Shown: in pieces, positions 26,526 to 39,959 of the stretch
Layout: each line of letters opens with the position of its first letter
How positions within the stretch are numbered: the first letter of the stretch is position 1
NCBI GenBank assembly: GCA_022818135.1
Contig: JAFMSR010000018.1
Coordinates: forward strand, 21,936,437 to 22,000,436
Origin: Saxidomus purpurata
Lineage: Eukaryota > Mollusca > Bivalvia > Venerida > Veneridae
Direction: 5' to 3'
DNA: 64,000 bases
The notes under the pieces: model-generated
The model's input: only the letters and a program-made list of their open reading frames with translations
Told to the model about the DNA's origin: nothing
The model's database searches: none
Position numbers and translations under genes: made by a program

Positions 26526-27841
26526 TATACAAACATGCATGTTGTTAACGATATGTGAAAGTTACAGAAATTGCTGACACCTCATTAACTTTCAACAGTC
26601 CTAAAACAATCTAAATATAGCAGTTTGCAGATCTATCATTTACCTTTCGGCAACCTAAAATACTACGACTGTCTCGAATGGTAATAAGTAGACTTGCCCG
26701 TTTCTCTGGAATTTACCAAGTAAATCACCAAACATGGCATCAACAAAAGTGTCAAAAGGCAAAATATCACCAGAAAATATTATGTTTTCGTATGTCACGC
26801 AGGGTGTAAACCACAACGGCTGAATCAAAAATCAAAGTTTCGATCAGTGGTAACATAATTGAACATATAGGACTCTCAGTCCCTGTAAATGATACGCATC
26901 AATTGCTAACGTCTCATACAAACAAATGTCCGCTCTCAAACTACTTCAATCACACATAACCATGAAAACGTATTTGACATATGTAAACAATATATTTAAA
27001 AGCGATCATGTGATAAATTTAGAATTTGACATTTGCGCTCGTAAACTTTTCAAAGCATCACAACACTGATTTATATTCATCCAGAATTTCGAAATTGTCT
27101 GATTTTAAACATCTGTCTACATATCAAACACAGACAAAGATCTGGTGTGCAAATTGGTAGTTTGTCATTTATAGCAACAAAACAATGACAGGAAATCAAA
27201 TACCAGACAGTGATTACTTCTTTGTATTATTTTTAGTCTCACAGACTTCTTGATGCAATCAAAGTCTGATTTGACAGTTACAATATTACTTTGTTTACGA
27301 ATGCAAATTTCTGGATCGTTGATTACTTCATTTCCCTCTAGAATTCATATGCGAATACAAAAGAAATGGGTGGTAACGGAATAATAGAAGGATAAATAGT
27401 TCTCAGTTCACAATGAAGAATTGAGAAATATCTATTTTAAGAAAAGAGGAATATGATTTTTTTTGAAGATTTATTTATATGTTAATAAGACATTTTCCGT
27501 GCCATATTACATTGTAGTACATTTGGCGAGACTCCGACTGACTGCTGTAATACACTATCTAATACTCTACAGAAATGACTCACAATGTGTTGATGAACAA
27601 GTCTTGTACTTTCACTTGCTTGATCTTGTTTCTTATCAAGTGTTCTGGTTTGTATTTACTTTTCTTTGCTAAGAAATGTAGAATATAAAATCTTAAAAAC
27701 AGTTAGAGAATTTAAACAGCAATTTATTTTCACTTCAGCATGACAATATGAAATATCAACTCCAATTTGGCAAATTCAGTGTGTTTGCACACCATGACTT
27801 CTTACCACCAGAAACTGTTCGTTTTACAAATAAGTAGCTTA
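26526..27841. other. No gene recognised; contains one half of a dispersed repeat pair
   Basis: AT-rich sequence. The segment 27155-27315 recurs in the same orientation at 38633-38792 (listed there). I see nothing else. Confidence 0.4.
27155..27315 (+). repeat. Dispersed direct repeat, partner at 38633-38792
   Basis: The two copies share 'ggtagtttgtcatt', 'aatgacaggaaatcaaatac', 'cttgatgcaatcaaa', 'ctgatttgacag' and 'aacgaatgcaaatttct' in order, with scattered substitutions. They lie 11.5 kb apart in the same orientation. Non-coding. Confidence 0.75.
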
Positions 27842-28275
27842 TGTAATTATGTTATTATACAGACTGGACATAGGCTGGGACATAGACTGTGACATAGGAT
27901 GGGACATAGGCTGGGACATAGACTGGGACATAGGCTGGGACTAAGCTGGGACATAGACTGGGACATAGGCTGGGACATGGGCTGGGACAAAGTATGTGAC
28001 ATAGACTGGGACATAGGCTGGGACATAGACTGTGACATAGGCTGGGACATAGGCTGGGACATAGGCTGGGACACAGGCTGGGACATAGACTGGGACATAG
28101 ACTGTGACATAGACTGGGACATAGGCTGGGACATTGTATGTGACATAGACTGGGACATAGGCTGGGACATAGTATGTGACAAAGACTGGGTCATAGGCTT
28201 TGTAATTATGTTATTATGTAATTATGTTATTATACAGACTGGACTAGGCTGGGACATAGGCTGGGACTTAGCCTT
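27842..28275 (+). repeat. 12-bp minisatellite (gctgggacatag), about 28 copies
   Basis: The unit gctgggacatag, with variants gactgggacata and gtatgtgacata, is repeated almost without interruption from 27862 to about 28195. The flank 'tgtaattatgttattataca' appears at the left edge (27842) and again at the right (about 28216), followed by a short second array to 28275. Because 12 is a multiple of three, both strands stay open: WDIGWDID-type on the plus strand and MSQSMSQP-type on the minus strand. That openness is a by-product, not evidence of a protein. Confidence 0.95.
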
Positions 28276-30016
28276 TTCCTGCCTAGACTGTGACAGCACA
28301 CTAACATAGACTGTAAGAACTGTTTTTCCCTATTTTAAAAAAAAAATAAATTCAACATTTTTGTTCCCTAAATTTCGAAGGAGATTAAATTAATCCATCA
28401 AATTTAATTCAGAACAAACAATTTAGTAATAGCAGTTGGTTACATCTGGTTACAGAGACCAAAAGCAACGGTATCAAAATTCAAAGGTAGTTTGATAGAT
28501 TTAGAACTGTAAATAAATATCGAACGTTGTTAAATTAACCGCACCCGTGTACTTTTCATAACATATGCTCATTCCTCTTGAAAATCACATCTTTTTTGTT
28601 TTGAATTTGCGTTGCCTAGAACAATTTTGTCCTCTACGGCTTCATAAAATTTCAACTATTTTGTTTTTATTTCTATTTTGAAATATTCATTTTACATATG
28701 AAATAGAAATTAAATACATACGCATTCCAGAAATATGCAACATCATCTCTGGATAAGCAATGCTCGAAAAAGAAATATTTTAAGCGCTTAATTTGAATAT
28801 AACGATTTGGCCAATTTATGTTTTCCCCAAAGCTATATATACAATCTTTAACCTTGTCATAGCTTCAGTGTGATTTTGAGCAACTAAAAAAGTTGGAGAA
28901 TTTGTGTATCTAGTACATTACATACTTAGAAAAAACATTAGATCTCAAGAAAAACAACAACGACAAATAATAAGAGAACAAATATTCACATTTTGATAAA
29001 AATGAAAGTTTTTCTTGCTGCTTACTTTGAACACAGACATATTTTGTATTTAGAATAGCATATAACAGGAAAATGCGCATTTTCAAACGTAGCAATTTAG
29101 ATTTTGGACAATAATGAACTTTGATATTGTAGTATGGTCTAAAAAAAAGGCACTATGCTTACTATTCGTTCGGGTGCTTTCAAGTTTTAATATCAAAATG
29201 TGCACATTTATCTTGAATTTTAGCGGACCGAAGTATTTGTTGTTGTGACGAAACACGGGGAGTATTCTAAGGAATATCATGCATTTGTTCTGTTTGGTCA
29301 TAAAAGTTGAATTGGTTTTGACACTCTCTGAGGCAGGGAGACAGCGGTGTCGTGACTGAAGTACTTGATATCGCAAATCTCACGAAAACTATTTACTATA
29401 TAAGACTCCATTAAGTTTGCTCTTGTAAAAAATGGGATTCAAATTGATTTTCTTAAAGAAATGTCTCTGTCTTAATAAAAGCGAGTACGGAACCTAATAA
29501 AGAAAGAAGTGCTCCGAATTTGGACACAATTTGAATCTATTAAGAGTGTCTTAACACGAAAGGCTTAAAACAAAATTTTAAAGATAAGATTGGTTTGGAG
29601 GTTACATTTTATTCCCTTGTATTTGATTGCGTTCAACAATATCATTTAAAGAAATACATGTATGAACGTAAGATATTATAGTACCGATTGACATTTATTG
29701 TTTGTTATAAGCGTGATGTTTTTCCAAGCTAAATCTAACGAATCATGGATTAACAAGTATTTTTCAGCGTTTTTGACTGTTAAACCAAATGGAAGACATT
29801 ACTTTTACGGTTTCGTCATGCATATAAAGTAACACAATGTCTTTACATATTTTCGTGGCCTATCTAGTATATTAAGTTTTCCCTCAACACCATCAAACAC
29901 AGAATACGGTACACACTGACGGCTATATTTAACTCAATAAAGACAAAACAGTTGCCATGTGCTGGAGTAAAGGTACATCACAAACAGAACAGAGACACAG
30001 CGAACAAGACTGAAAA

Positions 30017-30043
30017 ACACACACACACACACGCACACACACA
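30017..30043. repeat. (CA)n microsatellite
   Basis: An acacac run with one g interruption. Confidence 0.95.
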
Positions 30044-31297
30044 TAAATACTAAATTGAATCATTTGTTATTAGGTTGAATCATATCCTTGAGCTTCCTGT
30101 TTAGCTCAGGGAATGAAGACGACATTTTAATCATATTGGATAAGGTTAACAAACTCAAGAATCTTGCTTACAGGTGAAATTAGTACCATTTGCTCTAGAC
30201 AATTCATTTTTTTTACAAAGTTCAGGCGTTCTGTCATTTCAAACGCAAACTAATTTATAAATACTGAATATCATTATTCAAAGACTGAATTTAATTTATG
30301 TCCGGCGAGTGTCTCTTAAAGACAAATATGGTAAAACAATAAGTACGAGGTATTTGCCGTCTTAAAACTGAAATGTTCAGTAGACCAGACATTTACACAA
30401 GTGCGATTACTGTTCTTTTTAACAGCAATAGTCGTAGATATGCCTAGATAAAAATGTAACAAACCGTTGTATTGCGTGCAGACATCACCAACTATCAGAC
30501 GTGTCTTCAGTAAAAAAGAACTCGGTCAGAAAATCAAGTGATGTAAATGAATATAATTGTAGTGTCAATTATCTTTACACATAATGGTCACGATGATTAC
30601 CTCCAACATAGTTTGTAATGCCATCTTGGTGATATACATCCCCATTTCTCGTATTCCCATGGTTTCTCGTATTCTAATGACCAACCATAAAAGGACTGAA
30701 TCAATATAAGTGACATTCAGTGGTATTCAGTATCTCATTAAATTTTCTTGACAGCTACTATCTAATGACCCCCAAAGCAAATGCGAAGGACGAAGGTTTA
30801 AAAGTCAAATTCATTTGATCTTTTAAAAATCACAAGGTCCCTTAATACATGTTATACTGACCAAATATAAACAAATCGAAAACTACACATACCAAAAAAC
30901 AAGGTGGTAGTATATACAATGGCACTGAAATAAATAAGGGCCTGCAACAGGCATATGCAATCTTCGACAATCTAGATCATGAACTTCAAGGTTACTTTAT
31001 ATAATGACATGGTATTTTTTATTTAACATTCCTTTACTTAATAACAAGCTTCATTTCATGGGTTAACGTACTTCGTCATACAATAAGAATACTTATCTTA
31101 TTGGTTTACGTACTTTATATTACAATAAGAGTAAAGTTCTATATCATGCTATTAGAATCTGCTTCCATATAATTTGTCCTCAACTCCTTGAGAGCATGAA
31201 GAAAAACAGGCTATTAGTTATAAATTGTCAGGACACACTAAAAATCTCGTATCTATAAAAGAACTTTTATTTTCCTGAAAAACAATACATTTGCCCT

Positions 31298-31375
31298 TAA
31301 TGAGGACGTTGAACTTGTTATTCGCTGTCTTTTCACTGTATAAAAATAAAATACAATGAATTATTTATTGACTTG
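31298..31375 (-). repeat. Inverted partner of the 20688-20785 repeat
   Basis: This contains 'aatgaggacgttgaactt' and 'gaattatttattgacttgtgac', the reverse complements, with mismatches, of motifs in 20688-20785. Confidence 0.55.
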
Positions 31376-32509
31376 TGACATTCAATTCCTTGCTCATTAT
31401 AGAAGGCGATGATCAGTAGCAGAGCGTGTCGTGGTTGTTATAATTCCTTTAAGCAATATTACTGTTCAAAATAACAAGATACAATATTGTCATGTAATAT
31501 TCTAATAAATCACTAAATGTTTAGAGAACATGAAGGAAATAAGTTACGCTCGGTCATTTCTTTTATTAATGAAAAATATGACAAAATATCCTAAGAAAAG
31601 GATGAAATATTATTCATCAAGTCAAAAACAGATTTTTCAACAAAGTTCAACAGAAATAAACCTTTGATTGCATTCTTTCTTGAGCTTTAGCTTTGGCAAA
31701 AATTGTTTTCGAAGATTGAAAATCAGTGAGGGACGCTTTGAAGGGTATCATCACGTGAACAGTCAGGAGCGTCTTTAGCTGATGGTACACGAATAAGTTT
31801 GGACACGAGAATAACACTTCATCACATGTCAGTTAGATCTGGGTCACAATTTTTTTTAATGACGCGGTTGCCGAGACAACATAATTCCTAGATAACGGCC
31901 GTTACCGGACCCGGGATATTGTTACCCATGTTGTGATCTTGGTTATGTCTAAGATTTTGTTCAATGTAGATTATTGACGGAATTCAAAAGCAAACCACTA
32001 TATTTATGAAATTGCTCCTGGAGGTATCCTTTCTCAGGCCAGCTAATCTGTTACCATAATGAAAAAACAATAGAACGTTTTACCATTTCATTATGATGTA
32101 AGGTCATTTATGTTTCACTTTTTGTAATGGTCTCTAAAACTATACATATAATAGGAAAATGATAAAAAAGAACTCTTATAAAATGCACCGTTTATTTTGT
32201 ATGAGTATTAAGTTTGTTGATAAACAGAACATTTATTCATATATCATCACAAAGTAAGAAGCAAATTGTATTGGTACTTTTAAAACTTTGAATATCTATG
32301 ATATTCTTGCATCATTCTTTGATTTATATTGTCTTGTTCTCATAAGAATTATACAGGCTTCTATAATGTTTTCAAAATATCAAATTATGCTTTTCTTACA
32401 TTCGCGCTGGCATTCAGTGAGTTAGGCATATTTTAGAAAAAAGGAAAACAATATGTCTTCGGACAGCAAGCAGTAGGTATAAGAACAAGTTTTAGATTAA
32501 TATTAAATA

Positions 32510-34075
32510 AAGGTGTTGCCTTATACTTTTATAGGAATCGAATTTTTATATGTAACTGTTTAACACGCTTCTTAATAATAGGAATCGAAATATTGCCATA
32601 TGTATCTATTTAACGTGCTGTCTTATGATGGCATCGAACTTTCCATGTGTACCTGTTAAACATGCTGCCTTATGTAGGAATCAAATTTTCGTGTGAACCT
32701 GTTTAACGTGCTGCCTTGTGTAAAAATATAACTTTCCATGTGTCATGTTAAACGCACTGCCTTTGTAAAAATAGAACTTTCCATGAGTCCTGTTTAACAC
32801 ACTGCCTTCGTAGGAATAGAACTTTCCATGTGTCCTGTTTAGCTGCCTTATGTAAGAATTGAACATTCAATGTGTCCTGTTTTACGCGCTGCCTTATGTA
32901 GGAATCGAACTTTCAATGTGTCCTGTTTAACACGCTGCCTTAGGTAGGAATAGAACTTTCTGTGTGTCCTGTTTAACGCGCCGCCTTTGTAGGAATAGAA
33001 CTTTCGATGTGTCTTGTTTAACGCGCTACCTTATGTAGGAATAGACCTTTTTATGTGTGCTGTTCAACTATTCATTTGTACATCTTTAACGTGCTGCCTT
33101 TTTAAAGCATAGAACTTTCTTTGTGTCCTTTTTTACTATTAATTTGTACATTTTAACGCGCTGCCTTGTGTAGGAATCGAACTTTCAATGTGTTCTGTTT
33201 TACGTGTTGCCTATGTAGGAATGGAACTTTCCAAGTGTCCTGTTTAACGCACTGCCTTGTGTAAAAATCGAACTTTCCGTGTGCCCTATTTCACGCGCTG
33301 CCTTATGTAGAAATAGAACTTTCAATGTGTGCTGTTTAACTATTCATTTGACCATGTTTAACGCGCTTGTGTAGGCATAGTACTTTCCATCTGTCCTGTT
33401 TAACGCGCTGCCTTGTGTAGGAATCGAACTTTCCATGTGTCCTGTTTAACGCGCTACCTTGTGTAGGCATAGAACTCCATATGTGTCCTGTTTAACGTTC
33501 TGCCTTGTGTAGGAATAGTACTTTCCATGTGTCCTGTTAAACGTGCTGCCTTATGTAGGAATCGACTTTTCTATGTGCGATGTAAACCGCGCTGCCTTAT
33601 ATAGGAATCGAACATTTCATGTGACCTGTTTAACGCGCTGCCTTATGTTGAGATCGAACCTTCCATGTGTACCTGTTTAATGCGCTGCCCAATGTAGAAA
33701 TTGAACTTTCCATTTGTACCTGTTTACAACGCGCTGTCTAATGTAGGAATGGAGTTTCCAGTTTTACCTGTTTACAATGCTGCCTTATGTAGGAATAGAA
33801 CTGTCCATGTGTTCCTGTTAAACGCGCTGTCTTATATAGGAATCGAGCTTTCAAGTTGTACCTGTTTACAACGCTGCCCTATGTAGGAATCGAACATTCC
33901 ATGTGTTCCTGTTTAACGTGCTGCCCTATGTAGGAATCGAACTTTCCATGTGTTCCTGCATAACGCGCTGCCTTATGTAGGAATCGAACTTTCCATGTGT
34001 TCCTGCATAACGCGCTGCCTTATGTAGGAATCGAGCTTTCCGTTCGTACCTGTTTACAACGCTTCCTTATACAGG
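32510..34075 (-). repeat. 46-bp minisatellite with a B-box-like core, about 34 copies
   Basis: The plus-strand unit contains 'aacgcgctgccttatgtagg' followed by 'aatcgaactttccatgtgtc' and 'ctgttt', 46 bp in all. Copies vary most at the left edge and are most uniform around 33890-34040, where neighbours are nearly identical. On the minus strand each unit reads 'aaggcagcgcgttaaac' and then 'agttcgattcctac'. The second piece fits the Pol III B-box consensus GGTTCGANTCC except at the first base, and the first resembles a tRNA D-arm to anticodon-stem segment. I infer that the unit may have come from a tRNA-like sequence. No unit could fold as a full tRNA. Confidence 0.9.
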
Positions 34076-36110
34076 AATGTACATTTTTCTCATTTTCTTT
34101 CTGTATGTAATCTTCAACTAAGTTAAGTTACTAAAATTGCAATGATGACCCCTTTAAAGACCAAATGGTTCTGTCTAAATTGAAATATGTTTTTGCCAAT
34201 TTCAATTATTGAGAAGGGGTGAAGGTTTAAGCCAAATGTTACATTTTGAGGAATGTTCCATAGAATGATTATTGGTAACCTTTACGCGAACGAGTTCTTC
34301 TGTAATCTTATTGCCTCCGAATCTCATATAGCACCAGTTTTTATTAGGTTTGTCTGAAATCTAATGGAAATTTCACGCTAAAATTTCCAAGACGATATTC
34401 CGAACAGTTGAATGAAACATGTATACTTCACTTTGTCCCGCGAAACTGACCGTATCTGGTGTGAAAAACATTCCAAACGAGTTGGAGAATATGTTCTACT
34501 GCATGTAAGTCTGGCTGTAGGTGAATGCTGTGTTTGATGGCGTTTAGGGATAAATTGATTTGAACAACCCTTTACAGTTAGAAGGATAATTACATTTATG
34601 ATATATTGAGATTGTTACTCTTGATGTCAACGGACCCGGATGTCATAATTCCAACCTTTGGTGCGAATACTACTTTAAGATGTCAGGAAGCTGTCACTAT
34701 GTGCTGATAGTGTTCATAATGAAAATTTTATTAGATGTATGTAATATATATACAATTATATTTAACTGATTGAAAGGCATTGTATATCAAAGGGCAGAAA
34801 CTTTCTATAAATACGAGCCTATGTAATTATGATACTATACACTAAGCCTAGTACTGAGTTCTATTGTGGTTAACGTAATGGGATTTTCTTTGCCTGAACT
34901 CTAAGGCAGATATATATCTTCCTATCGGCCTCATTATTTACCTAATTAATAATACTTACACATCTAATTGGACGAACTAATGTAATTGCAGCGACCAGTA
35001 CCTGACGGCGTAAAACGCCTTAAACCACTCTACTACCACCAAATCCATTCAAACAATGCGAACACAACAAAATTAATACAAAGGTGACTACTCCACACAT
35101 TTCTGTACATAGTTTATACATGTATGACAATACGCCTGAGTCTTGTTACGACCGCCCACATCGCAATTATGCTAAAGTCAGGGGTCTAGCCTAGCTATGC
35201 AAAGTCAGAAAGGTGTACACCAGTTAGTCATTGCCAAAACTCCAAAAGGACTTAAAAATGATATTTACTACAATATATGAACAAAGTCCAGTGAACCATG
35301 TCTGATATTAAAGGTCATTTTATTACAACGAAAAATACAAAGGCGAACATGCACGTCAATGCTGTATTGTTAACACGTACATTTTTGTAAAAGTAATCAC
35401 ATTCTAGAAAGGAAAAACCATTATGCCAAACAAAGAAAAGATGAAGTAAAAACGTCCTAGAAATTTTCATTTGTAAACGAAGCACTATATTGCATCTGTC
35501 AAATCAGTGCTTGATTGCATCAGGATGTGCAATGCCGTGTCATTACTGTCTTGTGTTTGATTATCTTCCATGTCTGTTGGTGAATGACAAACAAACAATT
35601 TGCACGCCGTATCTGTGTCTGCATTTCATTACTATACAGATGTTTGGTAACAGATAATTTTGATATTTTTGGCGAGAGATTGCTTTTATTTCACGGAAAC
35701 AATCTCTGCAAATATCACGTTCTAAATCAATCAGAAATTGCTTTCGAATTTTTTTTATATAGGCAACATTATCATTTTATTAATATAGTCATATGATTAC
35801 AATTGAGAGCACTTAATAGCGGAACAATACCAATTATGTTAAATTAGTGTATGTGGCTTAAACAAAGTACATTAATTTTCCTCGTTCCTTTTACATTGTG
35901 ATCTTATTCAAGAATACCATTTAAAAAAACGGAAGTGACTTGTTTGCTCATACATGGTCACAACTCTACCACATATTAACTCGAAAGCAATGCGACCCGA
36001 CTTTAGTGGTCATTTTAAAAACAAAAATAATATCAAACAGGGAATGCCACGTACCAAAAACGCAGCCTCCCCAAAACGAGCCCCACAGCACCCAGAAGTG
36101 CACACCACCA

Positions 36111-36197
36111 ACACACACACACACACACCCACACCACACAACCAATCATGTACACACACAAACATATACTACCAACACACACACACACACAAACAAC
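36111..36197. repeat. Interrupted (CA)n microsatellite
   Basis: Several acacac runs are separated by short C/A-rich pieces, and a C homopolymer follows near 36198-36204. Open frames here come from the low-complexity sequence. Confidence 0.9.
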
Positions 36198-38069
36198 CCC
36201 CCCCACACACGAGGACAAACGAACAATTAACGGAAACAGTGGGGCACCGCCTTGGAACGGTCAGTGGCAAAAACACCATGGGGAGCTAAACCGGTTTATG
36301 GTGCGCCCCACCTCCTCTTACCCCCCATGTTCCAATTAAAACCTGTTCAATATTCGAAAAAGGTAAAGTAATGTGATCCACCAGATAATTGGAGGAAGGT
36401 CTAATTGATGAATTGAATGTAACTACTCTTAAAGAGAATAAACCACTAGAGTGAATTCGGTCTAATATGTCTGAAGAGCTTGATTCATTCTTATATACAG
36501 TCGTCTAAAGTTATGTTAAAGTTGTATTCTAATGCATTTGATTTCCCGGTTACAGAAATTATGTTTGATGCTAACCCCGAAAGTAATATCGCACGACCAT
36601 CAAATAAACTTGAAGAGCGGTTTCAGTTGATAAAGCAAATTTGATACCAGCGGAACTGATTTCTTTCTCATTTGAAATCCTAGCAGCATCAGCAATACTC
36701 CCTTTTCCTTTTTGTTTGTTTTGCTGAAGTAATCACGAAATGTATAGATAGTTTATATTACATTTACATACATTTACATTTTTTTTTATTTATACACTGA
36801 TTCAGTTATTTCAATCAATGTCGGTATATTGTCAAGTGACAACAATGCCTCAGCTTTGTTACATTTATACCAAAGCCTAAATAGACTTTGTTACATTTAC
36901 ACCAGTTTGTATTGGCAGAATTTGGTTCTACATGACATGTTTTACTTTCCTTATGTCACAATCCTTCGGTTCTTCTGATGATGAACAAATAGGTTACGTT
37001 CAGTTCAAGATTTTTTAGAAATAATGAATGTCATGTGAAGCCTAATTTGACTGTTACATAAGAAGAAGTAGTACATTAGTCAGATTTAGGTTTTTGGGGA
37101 CTTTTTCTGCATATACATTTCAACATTCATAACAATCACAAGTTAAGGGAGGATAACACGTAAATTGCCAAAGAAAGTCAGTTTCTATATATATATATTG
37201 ATATACTTTCTTACGTTTGCGAATACTGAGTTTTTCAAGTGCATTGATAGTAAGTTTGTCAGTCAGTTTTGGATCAACATATATTCTTTAAAAGGAATAC
37301 AACAAACGGTACTTAACCAAATCAATCTCGCAAATTTCAGATCAGCCAGATATGCTTGGATACTTCAAATCGAATTATAAACAAGTCCAGAAAAAAAACA
37401 ATAGCTTCCTTATTCGACTTAAACCTTTTTGGGAAAATCAATTTGTTTCTCGATTTTTCTTCACATAAACATACTCTAGGAAGTCCCATATCGTAATAAT
37501 TTGCGTAAGATTGCAATCTTTAATACTTTAGTCACGGCATCGTTGTCTCTCTGCTTCCGAAAACAATAAATTTTATGCAGACACTGAGAACAAGACGGTT
37601 CATGCGTGTGCCCTGACATGACAAAAGATATGCTACTCCACTATAATCAAGATATCACATTTGATGACGCAGCTGTTTCCAACACAGCAACTCTAATTAA
37701 TAGCAAAAAAAAAACACGAAATATCTTTTACACTGGGCAACATTTCGAGCACTGCTACATTTTGTCCCAGTATTTATGTTACTTACTTCAAAATCTAAAA
37801 ATATCGCATTATTATTTTTTCAGCTCGCACTTAAACATTTTCTTTGTGAAATACTATTTCAATACAGAAGTTGTAAGAGTGTTAGGTAAATGACAAATAC
37901 AGCCTTCATTATTATTGAGATTAAACTCATATTAAAAGAAACGAGGACTTCCCTTTGGGTTTAAGTCCTGTAAATGGCTTTTAAACACGGATAAAAATGG
38001 CACAATATTGCATTTGATGACCGCGTCCTGCGATTTTGCACTTTGAGACAGGAATATCATACTAAACAC

Positions 38070-38195
38070 GGCTTTGTGACTTTTGTGTACTGACTTAAGA
38101 CAGCTCTGTGACTTTCGTGTACTGACGGAAGACGGCTCTGTGACTTTCGTGTACTGACGGAAGACGGCTCTGTTTCTTTCGTGAACTAAATAAGT
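38070..38195 (+). repeat. 32-bp tandem repeat, about 4 copies
   Basis: The unit gctctgtgactttcgtgtac plus tgacggaagacg recurs at 38103, 38135 and 38167, with a more diverged copy before and a partial copy after. Confidence 0.9.
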
Positions 38196-38632
38196 CTTTA
38201 TCATACGTTAACTTTTTACAATCTATGTATCAAATTAAATTGTCCTGCTGTTGTTTATTCCTGTTAATGCTTCAACAGAAGATCGAATATTTCTGAAAAA
38301 AAAGAAAACGTTGCTATCAAATAACTGATTCCGCATGCAACCACGTTTCTGTTTGACATAACAATAAAATCTAAAAGCATTTTTTAAATTTAATACAACC
38401 TACAATGCTTTTAAATTAACAGTTGGCAGAACTCCTTGAAATTTTCGTATACATTTGAAAGGGAATACACTGTTACTGTACCTGTTGCTTGAAGTTTCAT
38501 GTCTGAATGGAAATAGCAGTTTTGGTCAGTAGTAATATTAAATCATTACGTATAATTGCTTTGTGTCAGATAGAGATATTAAAGACATCCGTCTGAATAC
38601 GGGAATAAAAACGTATATATCTGCTATACAAG

Positions 38633-38792
38633 GTGGTAGTTTGTCATTCCAAGCAGCTAAAATGACAGGAAATCAAATACCAGACCGTGGTAACTTCATT
38701 GCATTATTTTTCAGACCATAAGACGTCTTGATGCAATCAAACACTGATTTGACAGATACAATATTACTATTTAACGAATGCAAATTTCTTCG
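38633..38792 (+). repeat. Dispersed direct repeat, partner at 27155-27315
   Basis: See the partner: same order of shared blocks, same strand, with scattered substitutions. Confidence 0.75.
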
Positions 38793-39959
38793 TTGTTATG
38801 ACGTCAGTCAATTCTTTTTCTGACCAAATTGGCAATTGGGTTTTTAAGTTCTAGAGCTCGCATGCGGAAGCTTAATAAATAAGTTGGTCACCGAATACTA
38901 TTAGGAAGAATTATATTTATAATATTGGTACATTGTGTTTGTAAAGACAGCGCATTGACAGCGATCTGTCAGATCTGATAATTAACTACCAACATGTAAT
39001 TTGTAGAGAAAAACGTACACTTAGGCCTCGGATGTACCGATTGGACCTACAGAAAAATTCAACGGAAGCGCCTTTTTTGGTTTTGTATTCTTATTCTTAT
39101 AGCCATTGCATTGCGTTGTAACAACATAGGTTTAAATTGCATTTCATTTTTAGATATCCCTGCTGTGCTAGGTTACACCTTTCGTCAAGCTTAGATAAAA
39201 TGCTTATATCTTACAGTAATTCTAGACTTAAAATAGCACGATTAATTAAATAATAGTTTCAAGTGGCTCTGCTCAGTACTCTCATCAAAAGATGGGACTG
39301 TTGCAATTCTTGACTGGCTCCCCCGCATGCTGCATTAAAACCAGAGTCACGCGCTATCTTTTGATACGAATGACTCAGATAGATCAAAGATCGCCGAAGA
39401 GGCTTTGCAAGCAGACAAATTAGTGCATAGGACAAATTCAGTAACCATGTACAACGTACAGTAAATCACTTACAGCATGTAGTTCAGTGAAAGAATCCTA
39501 CAAGGCCTATTAAACTGCTGAAAGCTATACAGGAAAAAAGTTGTTTGCCTTTTAATCCGTAAGTCTAACGATCGCCAGGAGCAAAGATAATTAAAGGCTC
39601 TAAGCTTCTTTGATATAAATATTCGTGTTTTCTTTAAATATTTAAATCGATGTATTTGTTATTCTGTGAGAGTTTCTTAGAAGTCATTGATATTGTCGCT
39701 ATCTTTATCACCCTGGAAATAATCATCCTAGGCGATAAAAATGATCTCTGTCTACAGTACAAATGTTCTGCTTCGATGAAAATATATTGCATTTTTCTGA
39801 AAACATTAACAAAAAACTATTTCTTCTCCGGATTCGAGAAAGTGTAAGAGAAACAGTCAATTGCTCTCGGTGTAAGAATGTTCAGTCTGATCTTGGAGAG
39901 TTGTGTACTTCTTCTAACATATTCAGTATTGCTTTAGAAATTGATGTATAACTTCTAAC

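Larger units (their letters stand above)
28276..32509. other. No gene recognised; (CA)n and a dispersed repeat inside
   Basis: AT-rich. It holds a CA microsatellite (30017-30043), a possible third copy of the segmental repeat near 29305-29365, and the inverted partner of the 20.7-kb repeat at 31298-31375. No exon stands out. Confidence 0.4.
34076..39959. other. No gene recognised; microsatellite and small tandem repeats inside
   Basis: AT-rich. It contains the CA repeat at 36111-36197, the 32-bp repeat at 38070-38195, the dispersed repeat at 38633-38792, and a weak foldback near 39285-39375 ('catcaaaagat' against 'atcttttgata'). No credible exon was found. Confidence 0.4.

Noticed and set aside
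27847..28309. Open frames with MSQP- or WDIG-type repeats on opposite strands
   Set aside because: They are explained by the 12-bp minisatellite period and have no splice context or non-repeat coding part.
32510..34075. CRISPR-like array
   Set aside because: The units are contiguous 46-bp tandem copies without unique spacers, in a eukaryotic context.
35940..36339. Overlapping frames rich in Thr-His
   Set aside because: They are translations of the CA microsatellite.
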